Positions 34,573-44,976 of a DNA stretch of 64,000 nucleotides are shown piece by piece. Under the pieces are notes generated by a model. It did no database searches and was not told the DNA's origin. It was given only the letters and a program-made list of their open reading frames with translations. The stretch spans positions 1 to 64,000 of the forward strand of contig JAODAQ010000040.1 in NCBI GenBank assembly GCA_025463515.1, read 5' to 3'. Origin of the DNA: Rhodoglobus sp. (GTDB taxonomy: Bacteria > Actinomycetota > Actinomycetes > Actinomycetales > Microbacteriaceae). How positions within the stretch are numbered: the stretch's first letter is position 1; each line of letters opens with the position of its first letter. The position numbers and the translations under genes are program-made.

Positions 34573-36255
34573 GTGCCATCCCCCTCGTCCGACACCTACG
34601 TCGTCGGGATCGACTACGGAACCCTCTCGGGCCGGGCTGTCGTGGTCCGCGTCTCCGACGGCGCCGAGCTGGGGACTGCGACCCACGACTACTCGCACGC
34701 GGTGATGGACACGGTGCTCGCGCCGACCGGAGCCGCCCTGCCGCCCGAGTGGGCGCTGCAGGTCCCGGCGGACTACGTGGACGTGCTCAAGACCGCCGTC
34801 CCCGCCGCCGTGAAGGCCGCCGGCATCGACCCCGCGGACGTGATCGGCATCGGCACCGACTTCACCGCGTGCACGATGGTCCCGACCCTGGCCGACGGCA
34901 CGCCCCTCAACGAGCTGCCCGAGTACGCCGACCGGCCGCACGCCTACGTGAAGCTCTGGAAGCACCACGCCGCGCAGCCGCAGGCCGACCGCATCAACGA
35001 GCTCGCGCGCGAGCGCGGCGAGTCGTGGCTGCCGCGCTACGGCGGCCTCATCTCGAGCGAGTGGGAGTTCGCGAAGGGCCTCCAGCTGCTCGAGGAGGAC
35101 CCCGAGCTCTACGCCCGCATGGACCGCTGGGTCGAGGCAGCGGACTGGATCGTCTGGCAGCTCACCGGCAACTACGTTCGCAACGCCTGCACCGCCGGCT
35201 ACAAGGGCATCTACCAGGACGGTCAGTACCCGGGCCGCGACTTCCTCTCGGCGCTCAACCCCGGCTTCGCGGGCTTCGCCGCGGACAAGGTCGACCACGT
35301 GATCGGCCAGCTCGGGGCATCCGCGGGCACTCTCACGGCAGAGGCCGCAGCCTGGACCGGCCTGCCGGAGGGGATCGCGGTCGCGGTCGGCAACGTCGAC
35401 GCGCACGTGACCGCCCCGGCGGCGCAGGCCGTGCTCCCCGGCCAGATGGTCGCGATCATGGGCACCTCGACCTGCCACGTCATGAACTCCGACGTGCTGC
35501 GCGAGGTTCCCGGCATGTGCGGCGTCGTCGACGGCGGCATCGTCTCGGGGCTCTACGGCTACGAGGCCGGCCAGTCCGGGGTCGGCGACATCTTTGCCTG
35601 GTACGCCAAGAACCAGGTGCCGGCGAGCTACTACGAGGCAGCGGATGCCGCGGGCCTCAGTATCCACGAGTACCTCACCTCCCTCGCCGAGACCCAGCCG
35701 GTCGGCGGCCACGGGCTCGTGGCGCTCGACTGGAACGGCGGCAACCGCTCGGTCCTCGTGGACGCCGAGCTGAGCGGACTGCTCGTCGGCCAGACCCTCA
35801 CCACGCGCCCCGAGGAGGTCTACCGCGCGCTGTTCGAGGCCACGGCCTTCGGCACGCGCGAGATCGTCGAGGCCTTCGGCGCCAGCGGCGTGCCGGTCAC
35901 CGAGTTCATCGTCGCGGGCGGGCTGCTGCGCAACCCGTTCCTCATGCAGGTCTACTCCGACGTGCTGCGCCTGCCGCTCTCCATCATCGCGAGCGAGCAG
36001 GGCCCCGCGCTCGGCTCCGCGATCCACGCCGCGGTCGCCGCTGGCACGTACCCGGATGTGCGCGCCGCGGGCAGCGCGATGGGCAAGGTCGACCGTGCCG
36101 TGTACACGCCCGACGCGGCACGGGCCGACGCGTACGACGCGCTCTACGCGGAGTACGTGCTCCTGCACGACTACTTCGGGCGCGGCGGCAACGACGTCAT
36201 GCACCGCCTCAAGGCCCTGCGCCGCGCTGCCTCGCGAGAGCGGGTGCCGGCATGA
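34573..36255 (+). CDS. araB: L-ribulokinase
   Basis: A 560-residue FGGY-family kinase phosphorylating L-ribulose. The N-terminal phosphate loop is VVGIDYGTLSGRAVVV, the substrate region includes IGIGTDFTACTM, and the ATP-site region includes EFIVAGGLLRNPFLMQ. Length and motifs match AraB rather than xylulokinase (about 460-500 residues). GTG start. The stop overlaps araD (ATGA). First gene of araBDA and directly behind the operator-bearing promoter. Confidence 0.95.
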   Translation: MPSPSSDTYVVGIDYGTLSGRAVVVRVSDGAELGTATHDYSHAVMDTVLAPTGAALPPEWALQVPADYVDVLKTAVPAAVKAAGIDPADVIGIGTDFTACTMVPTLADGTPLNELPEYADRPHAYVKLWKHHAAQPQADRINELARERGESWLPRYGGLISSEWEFAKGLQLLEEDPELYARMDRWVEAADWIVWQLTGNYVRNACTAGYKGIYQDGQYPGRDFLSALNPGFAGFAADKVDHVIGQLGASAGTLTAEAAAWTGLPEGIAVAVGNVDAHVTAPAAQAVLPGQMVAIMGTSTCHVMNSDVLREVPGMCGVVDGGIVSGLYGYEAGQSGVGDIFAWYAKNQVPASYYEAADAAGLSIHEYLTSLAETQPVGGHGLVALDWNGGNRSVLVDAELSGLLVGQTLTTRPEEVYRALFEATAFGTREIVEAFGASGVPVTEFIVAGGLLRNPFLMQVYSDVLRLPLSIIASEQGPALGSAIHAAVAAGTYPDVRAAGSAMGKVDRAVYTPDAARADAYDALYAEYVLLHDYFGRGGNDVMHRLKALRRAASRERVPA

Positions 36256-36953
36256 GCAGCTTCACCCCGGAGGTCCAGGTCGCGATCGCGCGCATCCGCG
36301 ATGAGATCACCGAGCTGCACGCCGAGCTCACCCGCTACGAGCTCGTGGTGTGGACCGGCGGCAACGTCTCGGGCCGCGTGCCCGGCGCCGACCTCTTCGT
36401 CATCAAGCCGAGCGGCGTCTCCTACGACGAGCTGAGCCCGGAGAACATGATCCTGTGCGACCTCGACGGCAGCGTCATCCCGGACACCCCGGGCTGGGAG
36501 CGGGCGCCCTCGAGCGACACGGCGGCGCACGCATACGTCTACCGGAATATGCCCGAGGTCGGCGGAGTCGTGCACACGCACTCCACCTACGCGACGGCGT
36601 GGGCCGCGCGCGGCGAGGAGATCCCGTGCGTCATCACGGCGATGGCCGACGAGTTCGGCGGACCCGTCCCGGTCGGCCCGTTCGCGATCATCGGCGACGA
36701 CTCGATCGGCCGCGGCATCGTCGAGACCCTCACCGGCCACCGCTCGCGCGCCGTGCTCATGCAGAGCCACGGGCCGTTCACGATCGGCAAGGATGCCCGC
36801 GACGCCGTCAAGGCCGCGGTCATGGTCGAGGACGCAGCGCGCACCGTGCACATCGCCGCCCAGGCGGGGCCGCTCCTCCCGATCCCGCAGGAGTCGATCG
36901 ACGCCCTGTTCTACCGCTACCAGAACGTCTACGGCCAGGGAGCAACAACGTGA
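36252..36953 (+). CDS. araD: L-ribulose-5-phosphate 4-epimerase
   Basis: A 233-residue class II aldolase-fold enzyme giving D-xylulose 5-phosphate. It has the zinc-binding [11 protein letters not shown] pair and a later His in MQSHGPF, the phosphate-binding GGNVSGR and [10 protein letters not shown] segments, and an acidic [12 protein letters not shown]. The start overlaps the araB stop and the end overlaps the araA start, so the three are tightly coupled. Confidence 0.95.
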   Translation: MSSFTPEVQVAIARIRDEITELHAELTRYELVVWTGGNVSGRVPGADLFVIKPSGVSYDELSPENMILCDLDGSVIPDTPGWERAPSSDTAAHAYVYRNMPEVGGVVHTHSTYATAWAARGEEIPCVITAMADEFGGPVPVGPFAIIGDDSIGRGIVETLTGHRSRAVLMQSHGPFTIGKDARDAVKAAVMVEDAARTVHIAAQAGPLLPIPQESIDALFYRYQNVYGQGATT

Positions 36954-38464
36954 CCAGCATCATCCCCGACCTGAAGACGCGCGAGGTCTGGTTCCTCACC
37001 GGCAGCCAGGACCTCTACGGCGAGGAGACCCTCGCCCAAGTCGCGGAGCAGTCCCGGGCAGTCGCCGCCGAGCTCGGCGCGGGCCTCCCCGTCACCCTCG
37101 TGTGGAAGCCGGTGCTCAAGAGCTCGGACGCCATCCGCCGCCTCGCGCTCGAGGTGAACGCCGCAGACAGCGTGATCGGCGTCATCGCGTGGATGCACAC
37201 CTTCAGTCCCGCGAAGATGTGGATCGCCGGCCTCGACGCGCTCCGCAAGCCGCTGCTGCACCTGCACACCCAGGCCAACGTCGAGCTGCCCTGGGGCGAG
37301 ATCGACTTCGACTTCATGAACCTCAACCAGGCCGCGCACGGCGACCGCGAGTTCGGCTACATCCAGGCCCGGCTCGGCGTCGCGCGCAAGACCGTGGTCG
37401 GCCACGTGTCGAACCCCGCCGTCGTCGCGAGCGTCGAGACCTGGAGCCGCGCCGCCGCCGGCTGGGACGCCGCGCACGGGCTCAAGCTCGCGCGCTTCGG
37501 CGACAACATGCGGTACGTCGCCGTCACCGAGGGCGACAAGACCGAGGCAGAACTGCGGTTCGGCGTGCAGGTCAACACGTGGGGCGTGGGCGAGCTCGCC
37601 GAGGCCGTGCACGCGGCATCCGGGACTGACATCGACGAGCTCGTCGCTCTCTATGAGGACACCTACGACGTGGTGCCCGAGCTGCGCCGCGGCGGCGACC
37701 GCCACGAGTCGCTGCGCTACGGTGCCGCGATCGAGCTGGGCCTGCGCGGCTTCCTGGAGGCCGGCGGGTTCTCCGCCTTCACCACGAGCTTCGAGGATCT
37801 GGGCGCGCTCAGGCAGCTCCCGGGCCTCGCCGTGCAGCGGCTCATGGCCGACGGCTACGGGTTCGGCGCCGAGGGCGACTGGAAGACCGCGATCCTCGTG
37901 CGCGTGGCATCCGTGATGGGTGCCGGCCTCCCGGGCGGGGCGTCGCTCATGGAGGACTATACCTACCACCTCACGCCGGGGGAGGAGAAGATCCTCGGCG
38001 CCCACATGCTCGAGGTGTCGCCGTCGCTCTCGAGCGAGCGCGCGAGCCTCGAGATCCACCCGCTCGGCATCGGCGGCAAGGACGACCCGGTGCGCCTGGT
38101 CTTCACCGCCGACTCCGGGCCGGCCGTGGTCGTGGCGCTCAGCGACATGCGCGACCGGTTCCGGCTCGTCGCGAACGTGGTCGAGAACGTGCCGCTCGAC
38201 GCGCCCATGCCGAACCTGCCCGTCGGGCGCGCGGTGTGGAAGCCGGCACCGGACTTCGCCACTTCCGCGGCGGCGTGGCTGACCGCGGGGGCGGCGCACC
38301 ACACGGTCATGACGACCGCCATCGGGGTCGATGTCTTCCGCGACTGGGCCGAGATGGCCCGCACAGAGCTTCTCGTCATCGACGAGGAAACCACCCTGCG
38401 CGACTTCCAGAAGGAGGTCCGCTGGAACGCGGCCTACTACCGGTTGGCGCAGGGGATTAACTGA
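36950..38464 (+). CDS. araA: L-arabinose isomerase
   Basis: A 504-residue enzyme converting L-arabinose to L-ribulose. The N-terminus reads [18 protein letters not shown], and [10 protein letters not shown] and [10 protein letters not shown] are AraA signatures. Manganese ligands are expected from the Glu/His residues around [27 protein letters not shown] start inside the araD stop. A palindromic stem-loop follows, then the transporter genes. Confidence 0.95.
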   Translation: MTSIIPDLKTREVWFLTGSQDLYGEETLAQVAEQSRAVAAELGAGLPVTLVWKPVLKSSDAIRRLALEVNAADSVIGVIAWMHTFSPAKMWIAGLDALRKPLLHLHTQANVELPWGEIDFDFMNLNQAAHGDREFGYIQARLGVARKTVVGHVSNPAVVASVETWSRAAAGWDAAHGLKLARFGDNMRYVAVTEGDKTEAELRFGVQVNTWGVGELAEAVHAASGTDIDELVALYEDTYDVVPELRRGGDRHESLRYGAAIELGLRGFLEAGGFSAFTTSFEDLGALRQLPGLAVQRLMADGYGFGAEGDWKTAILVRVASVMGAGLPGGASLMEDYTYHLTPGEEKILGAHMLEVSPSLSSERASLEIHPLGIGGKDDPVRLVFTADSGPAVVVALSDMRDRFRLVANVVENVPLDAPMPNLPVGRAVWKPAPDFATSAAAWLTAGAAHHTVMTTAIGVDVFRDWAEMARTELLVIDEETTLRDFQKEVRWNAAYYRLAQGIN

Positions 38465-38474
38465 AAAGGACTTG

Positions 38475-38492
38475 CCGGGGCACATGCCCCGG
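38475..38492 (+). other. Stem-loop between araA and the transporter genes
   Basis: CCGGGGCA, a 2-base loop CA, then TGCCCCGG: a perfect 8-bp stem 10 bases after the araA stop. Probably an mRNA processing or stability element; it has no T-tract. Confidence 0.55.
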
Positions 38493-38572
38493 AAAGGGAG
38501 CCGGCTTTCATGGACGAAGCCGGGTCGCAACGCACCACAACTGACAATGACGTCCACACGAAAGGAAACACA

Positions 38573-39712
38573 GTGAAGAAGAGAAGCATTCTCTCGCTCG
38601 TTGCTGCTGGAGCCATGGTTGTCGGCCTCGCGGCCTGCGCCCCGGCTGCTGACACCGGAAGCGGCGAGGGCGCCGGCGCCGGCGGCCTCATCGGCATCGC
38701 GATGCCGACGAAGTCGTCGGAGCGCTGGATCGCCGACGGCAACGCGCTCAAGGAGACCCTCGAGGCTGAGGGCTTCACCGTCGACCTCCAGTACGCGGAG
38801 GACGACATCCCCACCCAGGTCAGCCAGGTCGAGAACATGATCACCAAGGGCGCCAAGGCCCTGATCATCGCCGCGATCGACGGCACCACGCTCACCAGCG
38901 TGCTCGAGACCGCCGCAGACAGTGAGATCCCGGTCATCTCCTACGACCGCCTCATCGTCGACTCGCCGAACGTGAACTACTACGCCACGTTCGACAACTT
39001 CCTCGTCGGCCAGCAGCAGGCCTGGACGGTCCTGAACGGCCTCGGCCTGACGGAGCTCGACGGCACCCCGATCGCGGACGCGCCCAAGGGCCCGTTCAAC
39101 ATCGAGCTGTTCGCCGGTTCGCTTGACGACAACAACGCGTTCTTCTTCTTCAACGGCGCCATGGACGTGCTCCAGCCGCTGATCGATGACGGAACGCTCG
39201 TCGTGAAGTCGGGCCAGACCGACATCGAGCAGGCCGCAACACTGCGCTGGGACGGCGAGACCGCACAGAGCCGCATGGAGGACCTCCTCACTGCGAACTA
39301 CTCTGACGGCTCCAAGGTCAACGCTGTGCTGTCGCCCTACGACGGCATCTCCCGCGGGATCATCGGCGCCCTCACGGACGCCGGCTACACCGTGGGCGAG
39401 GGCTGGCCGATCATCTCCGGCCAGGACGCCGAGGTCGACTCGGTCAAGGCGATCCTCGCGGGCGAGCAGTACGCCACGATCTTCAAGGACACTCGCGAGC
39501 TCGCGAAGGTTGCCGCCAACATGGCGATCGCCGTCCTGAACGGCGAAGAGCCGGAGATCAACGACACCACGACCTACGACAACGACTCCACGGAGGACGG
39601 CGAGCGCTTCATCCCGTCGTACCTCCTGCAGCCCGTCCAGGTCACGAAGGACAACGTCAAGGAAGCCCTGGTCGACACGGGCTACTGGACCGCGGCCGAG
39701 ATCGGTCTGTAA
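38573..39712 (+). CDS. chvE: ChvE-type monosaccharide-binding lipoprotein (probably L-arabinose)
   Basis: A 379-residue lipoprotein with a GTG start preceded by AAAGGAAA. The lipobox is GLAAC, followed by an Ala/Gly-rich linker. The binding domain has [40 protein letters not shown] and [19 protein letters not shown], characteristic of ChvE-like proteins. It is in the araBDA operon, so arabinose is the likely ligand, though ChvE proteins bind several sugars. A stem-loop separates it from the ATPase gene. Confidence 0.9.
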   Translation: MKKRSILSLVAAGAMVVGLAACAPAADTGSGEGAGAGGLIGIAMPTKSSERWIADGNALKETLEAEGFTVDLQYAEDDIPTQVSQVENMITKGAKALIIAAIDGTTLTSVLETAADSEIPVISYDRLIVDSPNVNYYATFDNFLVGQQQAWTVLNGLGLTELDGTPIADAPKGPFNIELFAGSLDDNNAFFFFNGAMDVLQPLIDDGTLVVKSGQTDIEQAATLRWDGETAQSRMEDLLTANYSDGSKVNAVLSPYDGISRGIIGALTDAGYTVGEGWPIISGQDAEVDSVKAILAGEQYATIFKDTRELAKVAANMAIAVLNGEEPEINDTTTYDNDSTEDGERFIPSYLLQPVQVTKDNVKEALVDTGYWTAAEIGL

Positions 39713-39723
39713 CTAGCAGTACC

Positions 39724-39760
39724 GCCGGTGGCGGGGAGGCAACCCCTCTCCGCCACCGGC
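39724..39760 (+). terminator. Intercistronic stem-loop after chvE
   Basis: GCCGGTGGCGG (39724-39734) pairs perfectly with 39750-39760. Like the hairpin at 16656-16688 it lies directly downstream of a binding-protein gene and ahead of its transporter partners, which suggests a device for higher binding-protein yield. Confidence 0.7.
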
Positions 39761-39813
39761 ACCCAAGCACTACGCTCCACACAAGCCGTTCGACAAGGAA
39801 GCCGGAGAAGCCC

Positions 39814-41343
39814 GTGACCACCAACATCCTGGAAATGCGCTCGATCACCAAGACGTTCCCGGGCGTGAAGGCACTGCAGGACGTGACCCTCGAGGTCGCG
39901 CGCGGCGAGATCCACGCCATCTGCGGTGAGAACGGCGCGGGGAAGTCGACCCTCATGAAGGTCCTCTCCGGGGTGTACCCGCACGGCAGCTACGACGGCG
40001 AGATCGTGTTCGAGAACGAGCCCGTCGCGTTCCGAGACATCCGGGACAGCGAGGCCAAGGGCATCGTCATCATCCACCAGGAGCTCGCCCTGAGCCCCTT
40101 CCTCTCCATCGCGGAGAACATCTTCCTCAACAACGAGGTCAAGGGCCGGTTCGGCCTCATCGACTGGAACAGGGCCAACAGCGAGGCGGCCAAGCTGCTC
40201 GCCCGCGTGGGGCTGCGCGAGAACCCGACGACCAAGATCATGGAGATCGGCGTCGGCAAGCAGCAGCTAGTCGAGATCGCGAAGGCGCTCTCCAAGCGCG
40301 TGAAGCTGCTCATCCTCGATGAGCCCACCGCCGCCCTCAACGACGACGACTCCGACCACCTGCTCGACCTGATCCTGCACCTGAAGGAGCAGGGGATCAC
40401 GTCGATCATCATCAGCCACAAGCTCAACGAGATCAAGAAGATCGCAGACTCGGTGACCGTCCTCCGCGACGGGAAGACCATCGAGACGATCGCGAAGTCG
40501 GACGTGACCGAGGAGCGCATCATCAAGGACATGGTCGGCCGCGACCTCGAGCACCGCTACCCGGACCACACGCCGCACATCGGCGAGGAGATCCTGCGCG
40601 TCGAGAACTGGACGGCGCACCATCCGCAGGACCCGAGCCGGGTCATGGTCGACAAGGTGAACCTCAACGTGCGCCGCGGCGAGATCGTCGGCATCGCGGG
40701 GCTCATGGGCGCCGGCCGCACCGAGTTCGCGATGAGCCTGTTCGGCAAGAGCTACGGCAGCCGCATCTCGGGAAAGGTGTTCAAGAACGGCAAGGAGATC
40801 CAGACCCGCAGCGTCTCGGAGGCGATCGGCAACGGCCTCGCCTACGCGACAGAGGACCGCAAGCAGTACGGCCTCAACCTCATCGAGGACATCAAGCGGA
40901 ACATCTCGGCGGCCTCCCTCGACAAGCTCTCCCGCGCGGGCCTCGTCAATGACAACGAGGAGTACAAGGTCGCGACCGAGTACCGCAAGAGCATGAACAT
41001 CAAGGCCCCGACGGTGCTCGCGAAGACGGGCAAGCTCTCGGGCGGCAACCAGCAGAAGGTCGTGCTGTCGAAGTGGATCTACTCCGACCCCGACGTCCTG
41101 ATCCTGGATGAGCCCACCCGCGGCATCGACGTCGGCGCCAAGTACGAGATCTACACGATCATCAACCGGCTCGCCTCCGAGGGGAAGGGCATCATCGTGA
41201 TCTCCTCGGAGCTGCCCGAGCTGCTCGGCATCTGCGACCGCATCTACGCCCTCTCCGAGGGGCGGATCACCGGCGAGCTCCCCATCGCCGAAGCGACCCC
41301 CGAGGCCGTCCTCAAACTCATGACCATGGAATCGCCCCGCTGA
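39814..41343 (+). CDS. mmsA: CUT2 monosaccharide ABC transporter ATPase (GguA/MmsA-like)
   Basis: A 509-residue protein of two fused ATPase domains. The first has Walker [10 protein letters not shown], Walker [12 protein letters not shown] and switch His in IISHKLNEI. The second has a degenerate Walker A ([10 protein letters not shown]) but a good [11 protein letters not shown] signature and [14 protein letters not shown]. Such one-sided sites are normal in RbsA/XylG/GguA. It lies between chvE and the permease gene and is about 60-70% like the paralogue at 47472 by eye. Confidence 0.92.
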   Translation: MTTNILEMRSITKTFPGVKALQDVTLEVARGEIHAICGENGAGKSTLMKVLSGVYPHGSYDGEIVFENEPVAFRDIRDSEAKGIVIIHQELALSPFLSIAENIFLNNEVKGRFGLIDWNRANSEAAKLLARVGLRENPTTKIMEIGVGKQQLVEIAKALSKRVKLLILDEPTAALNDDDSDHLLDLILHLKEQGITSIIISHKLNEIKKIADSVTVLRDGKTIETIAKSDVTEERIIKDMVGRDLEHRYPDHTPHIGEEILRVENWTAHHPQDPSRVMVDKVNLNVRRGEIVGIAGLMGAGRTEFAMSLFGKSYGSRISGKVFKNGKEIQTRSVSEAIGNGLAYATEDRKQYGLNLIEDIKRNISAASLDKLSRAGLVNDNEEYKVATEYRKSMNIKAPTVLAKTGKLSGGNQQKVVLSKWIYSDPDVLILDEPTRGIDVGAKYEIYTIINRLASEGKGIIVISSELPELLGICDRIYALSEGRITGELPIAEATPEAVLKLMTMESPR

Positions 41344-41380
41344 GCGGGCCGCGCACACGACCCCACCAAGGAGCACGAAC

Positions 41381-42604
41381 ATGACCAACACCGACAGCGA
41401 GCTCGTCGAGAAGGTCGGCCCCGCGCCGTCGCGACTCACGTCATCGATCAGCCACATCGTCACCGACCTGGGCAAGAACGGCATCTTCCTCGCGCTCATC
41501 GCGGTGGTCGTGCTGTTCTCGATCCTGACGAACGGCATCCTTCTGCGGCCGCAGAACATCTCCAACCTGATCGTGCAGAACGGCTACATCCTGATCCTCG
41601 CGATCGGCATGGTGATGGTGATCGTGGCCGGGCACATCGACCTGTCGGTCGGCTCGGTGGCGGCGTTCGTCGGCGCGGTGTCGGGAGTCTTGATCCGGGA
41701 TGCCGGTATGCCCTGGTGGGCGGCCATCCTCGTGTCACTGCTCGTCGGAGCGCTGGTCGGCGCCTGGCAGGGGTTCTGGATCGCCTACGTCGGGATACCC
41801 GCGTTCATCGTGACCCTGGCGGGCATGCTGATCTTCCGCGGGCTCGCGCTCGTGGTGCTCGGCAACACGAACATCGGCTCGTTCCCGACCGAGTACCGAG
41901 CGCTCGGCAACGGCTTCCTCACCGACGTGTTCGGGGAGTTCCCGGTCGATCCGCTCACCATGGGCGTCGGCATCATCGCGATCGTGGGCTTCATCGTTCA
42001 GCAGGTGCGCACGCGCGCCGGCCGCGCCGCCTACGGCCAGGACGTCGAGCCCCTCGGCTGGTTCGTCGGCAAGCTCGTGATCCTCACCCTGGGCGTCGGG
42101 GCTTTCGCCTACGCGCTGGCCACCTTCAAGGGCATCCCGGTCACGCTGATCGTGCTCGCGGTGCTGGTGATGGTCTACGGCATCGTGACCAACCGCAGCG
42201 TGTTCGGCCGTCACATCTACGCAATCGGCGGCAACCGCCACGCGGCGGAGCTGAGTGGCGTGAAGACGCGCCAGGTCGACTTCTTCATCTTCGTGAACAT
42301 GGGCTTCCTCGCGGCGCTCGCCGGCCTGGTCTTCACCGCGCGGCTGAACCTCGCGGGCCCGAAGGCCGGTGACGGGTTCGAGCTCGAGGCGATCTCCGCG
42401 GCGTTCATCGGCGGCGCCGCCGTGCAGGGCGGCGTGGGGACGATCGGCGGCGCCATCATCGGCGGCCTCATCATCGGCGTGCTCAACAACGGCATGTCGA
42501 TCCTCGGCATCGGCATCGAGTGGCAGCAGGCGGTCAAGGGCCTCGTGCTCCTGTTCGCGGTCGCGTTCGACGTGTTCAACAAGCGCCGGGCGGGCGGCCG
42601 CTAG
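41381..42604 (+). CDS. mmsB: CUT2 monosaccharide ABC transporter permease (GguB/MmsB-like)
   Basis: A 407-residue permease with about ten helices. VIVAGHIDLSVGSVAAFVGA, AYVGIPAFIVTLAGMLIFRG and AIGGNRHAAELSGVKTRQV are the CUT2 signatures. An insertion of two helices and a linker (about residues 205-260) is the feature that separates GguB/XylH from the shorter RbsC. AAGGAG precedes the ATG. Last gene of the arabinose operon. Confidence 0.92.
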   Translation: MTNTDSELVEKVGPAPSRLTSSISHIVTDLGKNGIFLALIAVVVLFSILTNGILLRPQNISNLIVQNGYILILAIGMVMVIVAGHIDLSVGSVAAFVGAVSGVLIRDAGMPWWAAILVSLLVGALVGAWQGFWIAYVGIPAFIVTLAGMLIFRGLALVVLGNTNIGSFPTEYRALGNGFLTDVFGEFPVDPLTMGVGIIAIVGFIVQQVRTRAGRAAYGQDVEPLGWFVGKLVILTLGVGAFAYALATFKGIPVTLIVLAVLVMVYGIVTNRSVFGRHIYAIGGNRHAAELSGVKTRQVDFFIFVNMGFLAALAGLVFTARLNLAGPKAGDGFELEAISAAFIGGAAVQGGVGTIGGAIIGGLIIGVLNNGMSILGIGIEWQQAVKGLVLLFAVAFDVFNKRRAGGR

Positions 42605-42934
42605 CTGTTCTGCGCGCAGGCCCGGTCGCTCGCGCGGCCGGGCCCTCGTGCATCCGGGCCGCGTGCATCCGGGCCGCGCCCGCCGCCGCCCGCCTGCGAC
42701 CCGCACCTTCCGAAATGACGGAAGCCGCGCCCAGCTCGGGCCGAGAACCGCGAGAACGGGCATCCGGATGCCCGCACCTCCGTCTTTTCGGAAGGGCGCC
42801 GTCAGGGAGGGGTAGGGCCGCCGCGCGGCTGCGCCGAGGTGCCGAGGCGCCGAGGTGCGCCCACAGTCGCGAGCTGCGTGCACATTCGCGCGACTCTCGC
42901 CGACCTGCCCGCAGAATGCGGAAGGAGGCGGGGG
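42605..42934. other. Gene-free stretch between convergent sugar-permease genes
   Basis: No convincing frame. It contains the nested inverted repeat at 42707-42794, short GGGCCGCG and CCGAGGTG repeats, and no clear T-tract. It probably serves as the shared transcription end of the two convergent operons. Confidence 0.55.
42707..42794. repeat. Nested inverted repeat between convergent operons
   Basis: The outer arms CTTCCGAAATGACGGA (42707-42722) and TCCGTCTTTTCGGAAG (42779-42794) are complementary with one mismatch. Inside lies a perfect 18-bp palindrome, CGGGCATCCGGATGCCCG (42757-42774). It could be a bidirectional terminator or a mobile-element relic; no open frame lies inside. Confidence 0.65.
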
Positions 42935-44173
42935 CTACGCCCGACCGGCGGCGGCGCGGCTGCGACGGGAGAGGGAGTCGATCACGACCGCGAGCAGGAG
43001 CACGGCCCCGGTCACGATGTACTGCACGTACGACTCGAGGAAGAGCAGCGCCAGGCCGGAGTTGATCGACATGATCACGACGATCCCGAGCACCGCCGAG
43101 AAGGCGGAGCCGCGGCCGCCGAACAGCGACGTCCCGCCGATCACGGCCGCAGCGATGGCGTTGAGGTTGGTGTCGCCGCCGCCGCTCGAGGAGTTCGCGG
43201 ACGCGGCGCGGGCCGCGGCCATGAGCCCGCCGAGGGCTGCGAACAGCGAGCAGAGCACGAAGACCGAGATGTAGACGCGATTGACCCGGATGCCCGCCCG
43301 CCGGGCCGCCTCGACGTTGCCGCCCACGGCGAACACCGAGCGCCCCCACCTGGTGCGGGTGAGGAAGAAGTGCATGATCACGACGAGCAGCAGGAACAGC
43401 GCGAACGGAGCGCCGACGCCCCGGGACAGGTTCAGGTACCAGGTCGCGACGCCCAGGAACACGAGCAGTCCGCCGCTGCGGATCGCGATGATGCTCACCG
43501 GCAGCGCCGAGAGCCCGGCGGCCTCGCGGCGGCGCGAGAGGGCGAGCGAGTTCCACGCGAAGACCAGCACCGCGATCGCGACGAGCGTGTAGCTCGACCA
43601 GGCCGGCAGGAACCACTGCTGGCCGAACTGCACGATGATCGAGTCGAACGGGATGTTGATCGACTTGGTCTTCCCGAGGACGAAGAGCTGCAGCCCGAGG
43701 ATGCCCAGCAGCCCGCCGAGCGTGATGACGAAGCTCGGCACGCCGAACAGGGTGCGCAGGAACCCGAACGCCAGCCCCGCGAGCACGCCCGCCACGAGGG
43801 ACGCGAGCAGCACGAGCGGCAGCGGGAACCCGAGCTGCACGAAGCCGACGGCGAGGATGGCGGACGACAGCCCGCTCACCGAGCCGACCGAGAGGTCGAT
43901 CTCGCCGAGCAGCAGCACGAGCACGATGCCGATCGAGATCGTGCCGACCGCCGCGCTCTGCATGGTGAGGTTCACCAGGTTGGTGCTCGACAGGAAGTTC
44001 GGGTTGAGGATCTGGAACACCGCCCAGATCACGACGAGCCCGAGGATCACGGGCAGGGAGCCGAGGTCGCCACCGCGCACGCGCTGGACGAAGTCCCGCG
44101 CGGCGCCGCGCACGCCCGTGTACCGGACCACGCGCTCGTCCTGCTGGTCGAGCTTGACTGGGGCGTCGGTCAT
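42935..44173 (-). CDS. CUT2 sugar ABC transporter permease
   Basis: A 412-residue permease with LLLGEIDLSVGSVSGLSSA, LFGVPSFVITLGGLLGI and VGGNVEAARRAGIRVNRVY, again the longer XylH/GguB layout with an inserted segment near residues 215-270. The minus-strand frame stays open as far as 46231, but only this part is a gene. The start overlaps the upstream ATPase stop by 4 bases. Third protein of the ROK-controlled transporter; the substrate is unknown, xylose or ribose being likely by resemblance. Confidence 0.9.
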   Translation of the reverse strand: MTDAPVKLDQQDERVVRYTGVRGAARDFVQRVRGGDLGSLPVILGLVVIWAVFQILNPNFLSSTNLVNLTMQSAAVGTISIGIVLVLLLGEIDLSVGSVSGLSSAILAVGFVQLGFPLPLVLLASLVAGVLAGLAFGFLRTLFGVPSFVITLGGLLGILGLQLFVLGKTKSINIPFDSIIVQFGQQWFLPAWSSYTLVAIAVLVFAWNSLALSRRREAAGLSALPVSIIAIRSGGLLVFLGVATWYLNLSRGVGAPFALFLLLVVIMHFFLTRTRWGRSVFAVGGNVEAARRAGIRVNRVYISVFVLCSLFAALGGLMAAARAASANSSSGGGDTNLNAIAAAVIGGTSLFGGRGSAFSAVLGIVVIMSINSGLALLFLESYVQYIVTGAVLLLAVVIDSLSRRSRAAAGRA

Positions 44174-44970
44174 GAGTCGCTCTCCTCCTGCAGCGCAGCA
44201 CGACGGCTGACCGAGTTGTCGCTGGCACCGGTGATCGCGGCGATGATCATCTCGCTCGTGACATCCGCGACCCTGAAGTCCCCGTTGTTGCGACCGAGCC
44301 GCAGGACGACGATGCGGTCGGCGACGGCCTGGACGTCCGCGATGTTGTGGCTGATGAGGATGACGCCGAGCCCGCGCTCGCGCAGCCGCTCGATGAGGTT
44401 GAGCACCTCCGCGGTCTGCGCGACGCCGAGCGCGGCGGTCGGCTCGTCGAGGATCACGACGCTGGGCTCGCCGATGAGGGAGCGCGCGATCGCGACGGTC
44501 TGCCGCTGGCCGCCCGAGAGGGAGGCGACGGGGATACGCACCGACGGGATGCGCGCGCTGAGCTCGCGCAGCAGGGTCCACGACCGCTGCTCCATCTCCA
44601 CCTCGTCGAGCGCGCCGCCCTTGCGCAGCTCGCGCCCGAGCCAGAGGTTGCTCACGACGTCGAGGTTGTCGCACAGAGAGAGGTCCTGGTAGACGGTCGC
44701 AATGCCGAGGTCGCGCGAGTCGGTCGGCGACGGGATGCTCGTGGGAACGCCCCCGAAGGAGATGGTCCCGCCGTCCTGCGGGTGCACCCCCGCGAGGATC
44801 TTCACGAGCGTGGACTTGCCCGCGCCGTTGTCGCCGACGATCGCGACGACCTCGCCCGCGTACACGTCGAGGTCGACGCCGCTCAGGGCGCGCACGGCGC
44901 CGAATCGCTTGGTGATGCCGCGCAGCGAGAGCAGCTGCTCCGCCGTCCGGCTCTTCGTGGTGGTGTTCAT
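44170..44970 (-). CDS. CUT2 sugar ABC transporter ATPase, single-domain
   Basis: A 266-residue ATPase: Walker A GDNGAGKST, signature SLSGGQRQTV, Walker [12 protein letters not shown], switch His ILISHNIADV. It carries only one nucleotide-binding domain, unlike the two-domain ATPases of the neighbouring CUT2 systems, so it must dimerise. This shorter form occurs in FrcA-like sugar systems. It lies between the binding-protein and permease genes with 4-6 base junctions. Confidence 0.92.
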   Translation of the reverse strand: MNTTTKSRTAEQLLSLRGITKRFGAVRALSGVDLDVYAGEVVAIVGDNGAGKSTLVKILAGVHPQDGGTISFGGVPTSIPSPTDSRDLGIATVYQDLSLCDNLDVVSNLWLGRELRKGGALDEVEMEQRSWTLLRELSARIPSVRIPVASLSGGQRQTVAIARSLIGEPSVVILDEPTAALGVAQTAEVLNLIERLRERGLGVILISHNIADVQAVADRIVVLRLGRNNGDFRVADVTSEMIIAAITGASDNSVSRRAALQEESDS

Positions 44971-44976
44971 TCGGTC

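Noticed and set aside
34459-36204. Minus-strand frame opposite araB
   Set aside because: araB is unambiguous and the antisense product has no recognisable fold.
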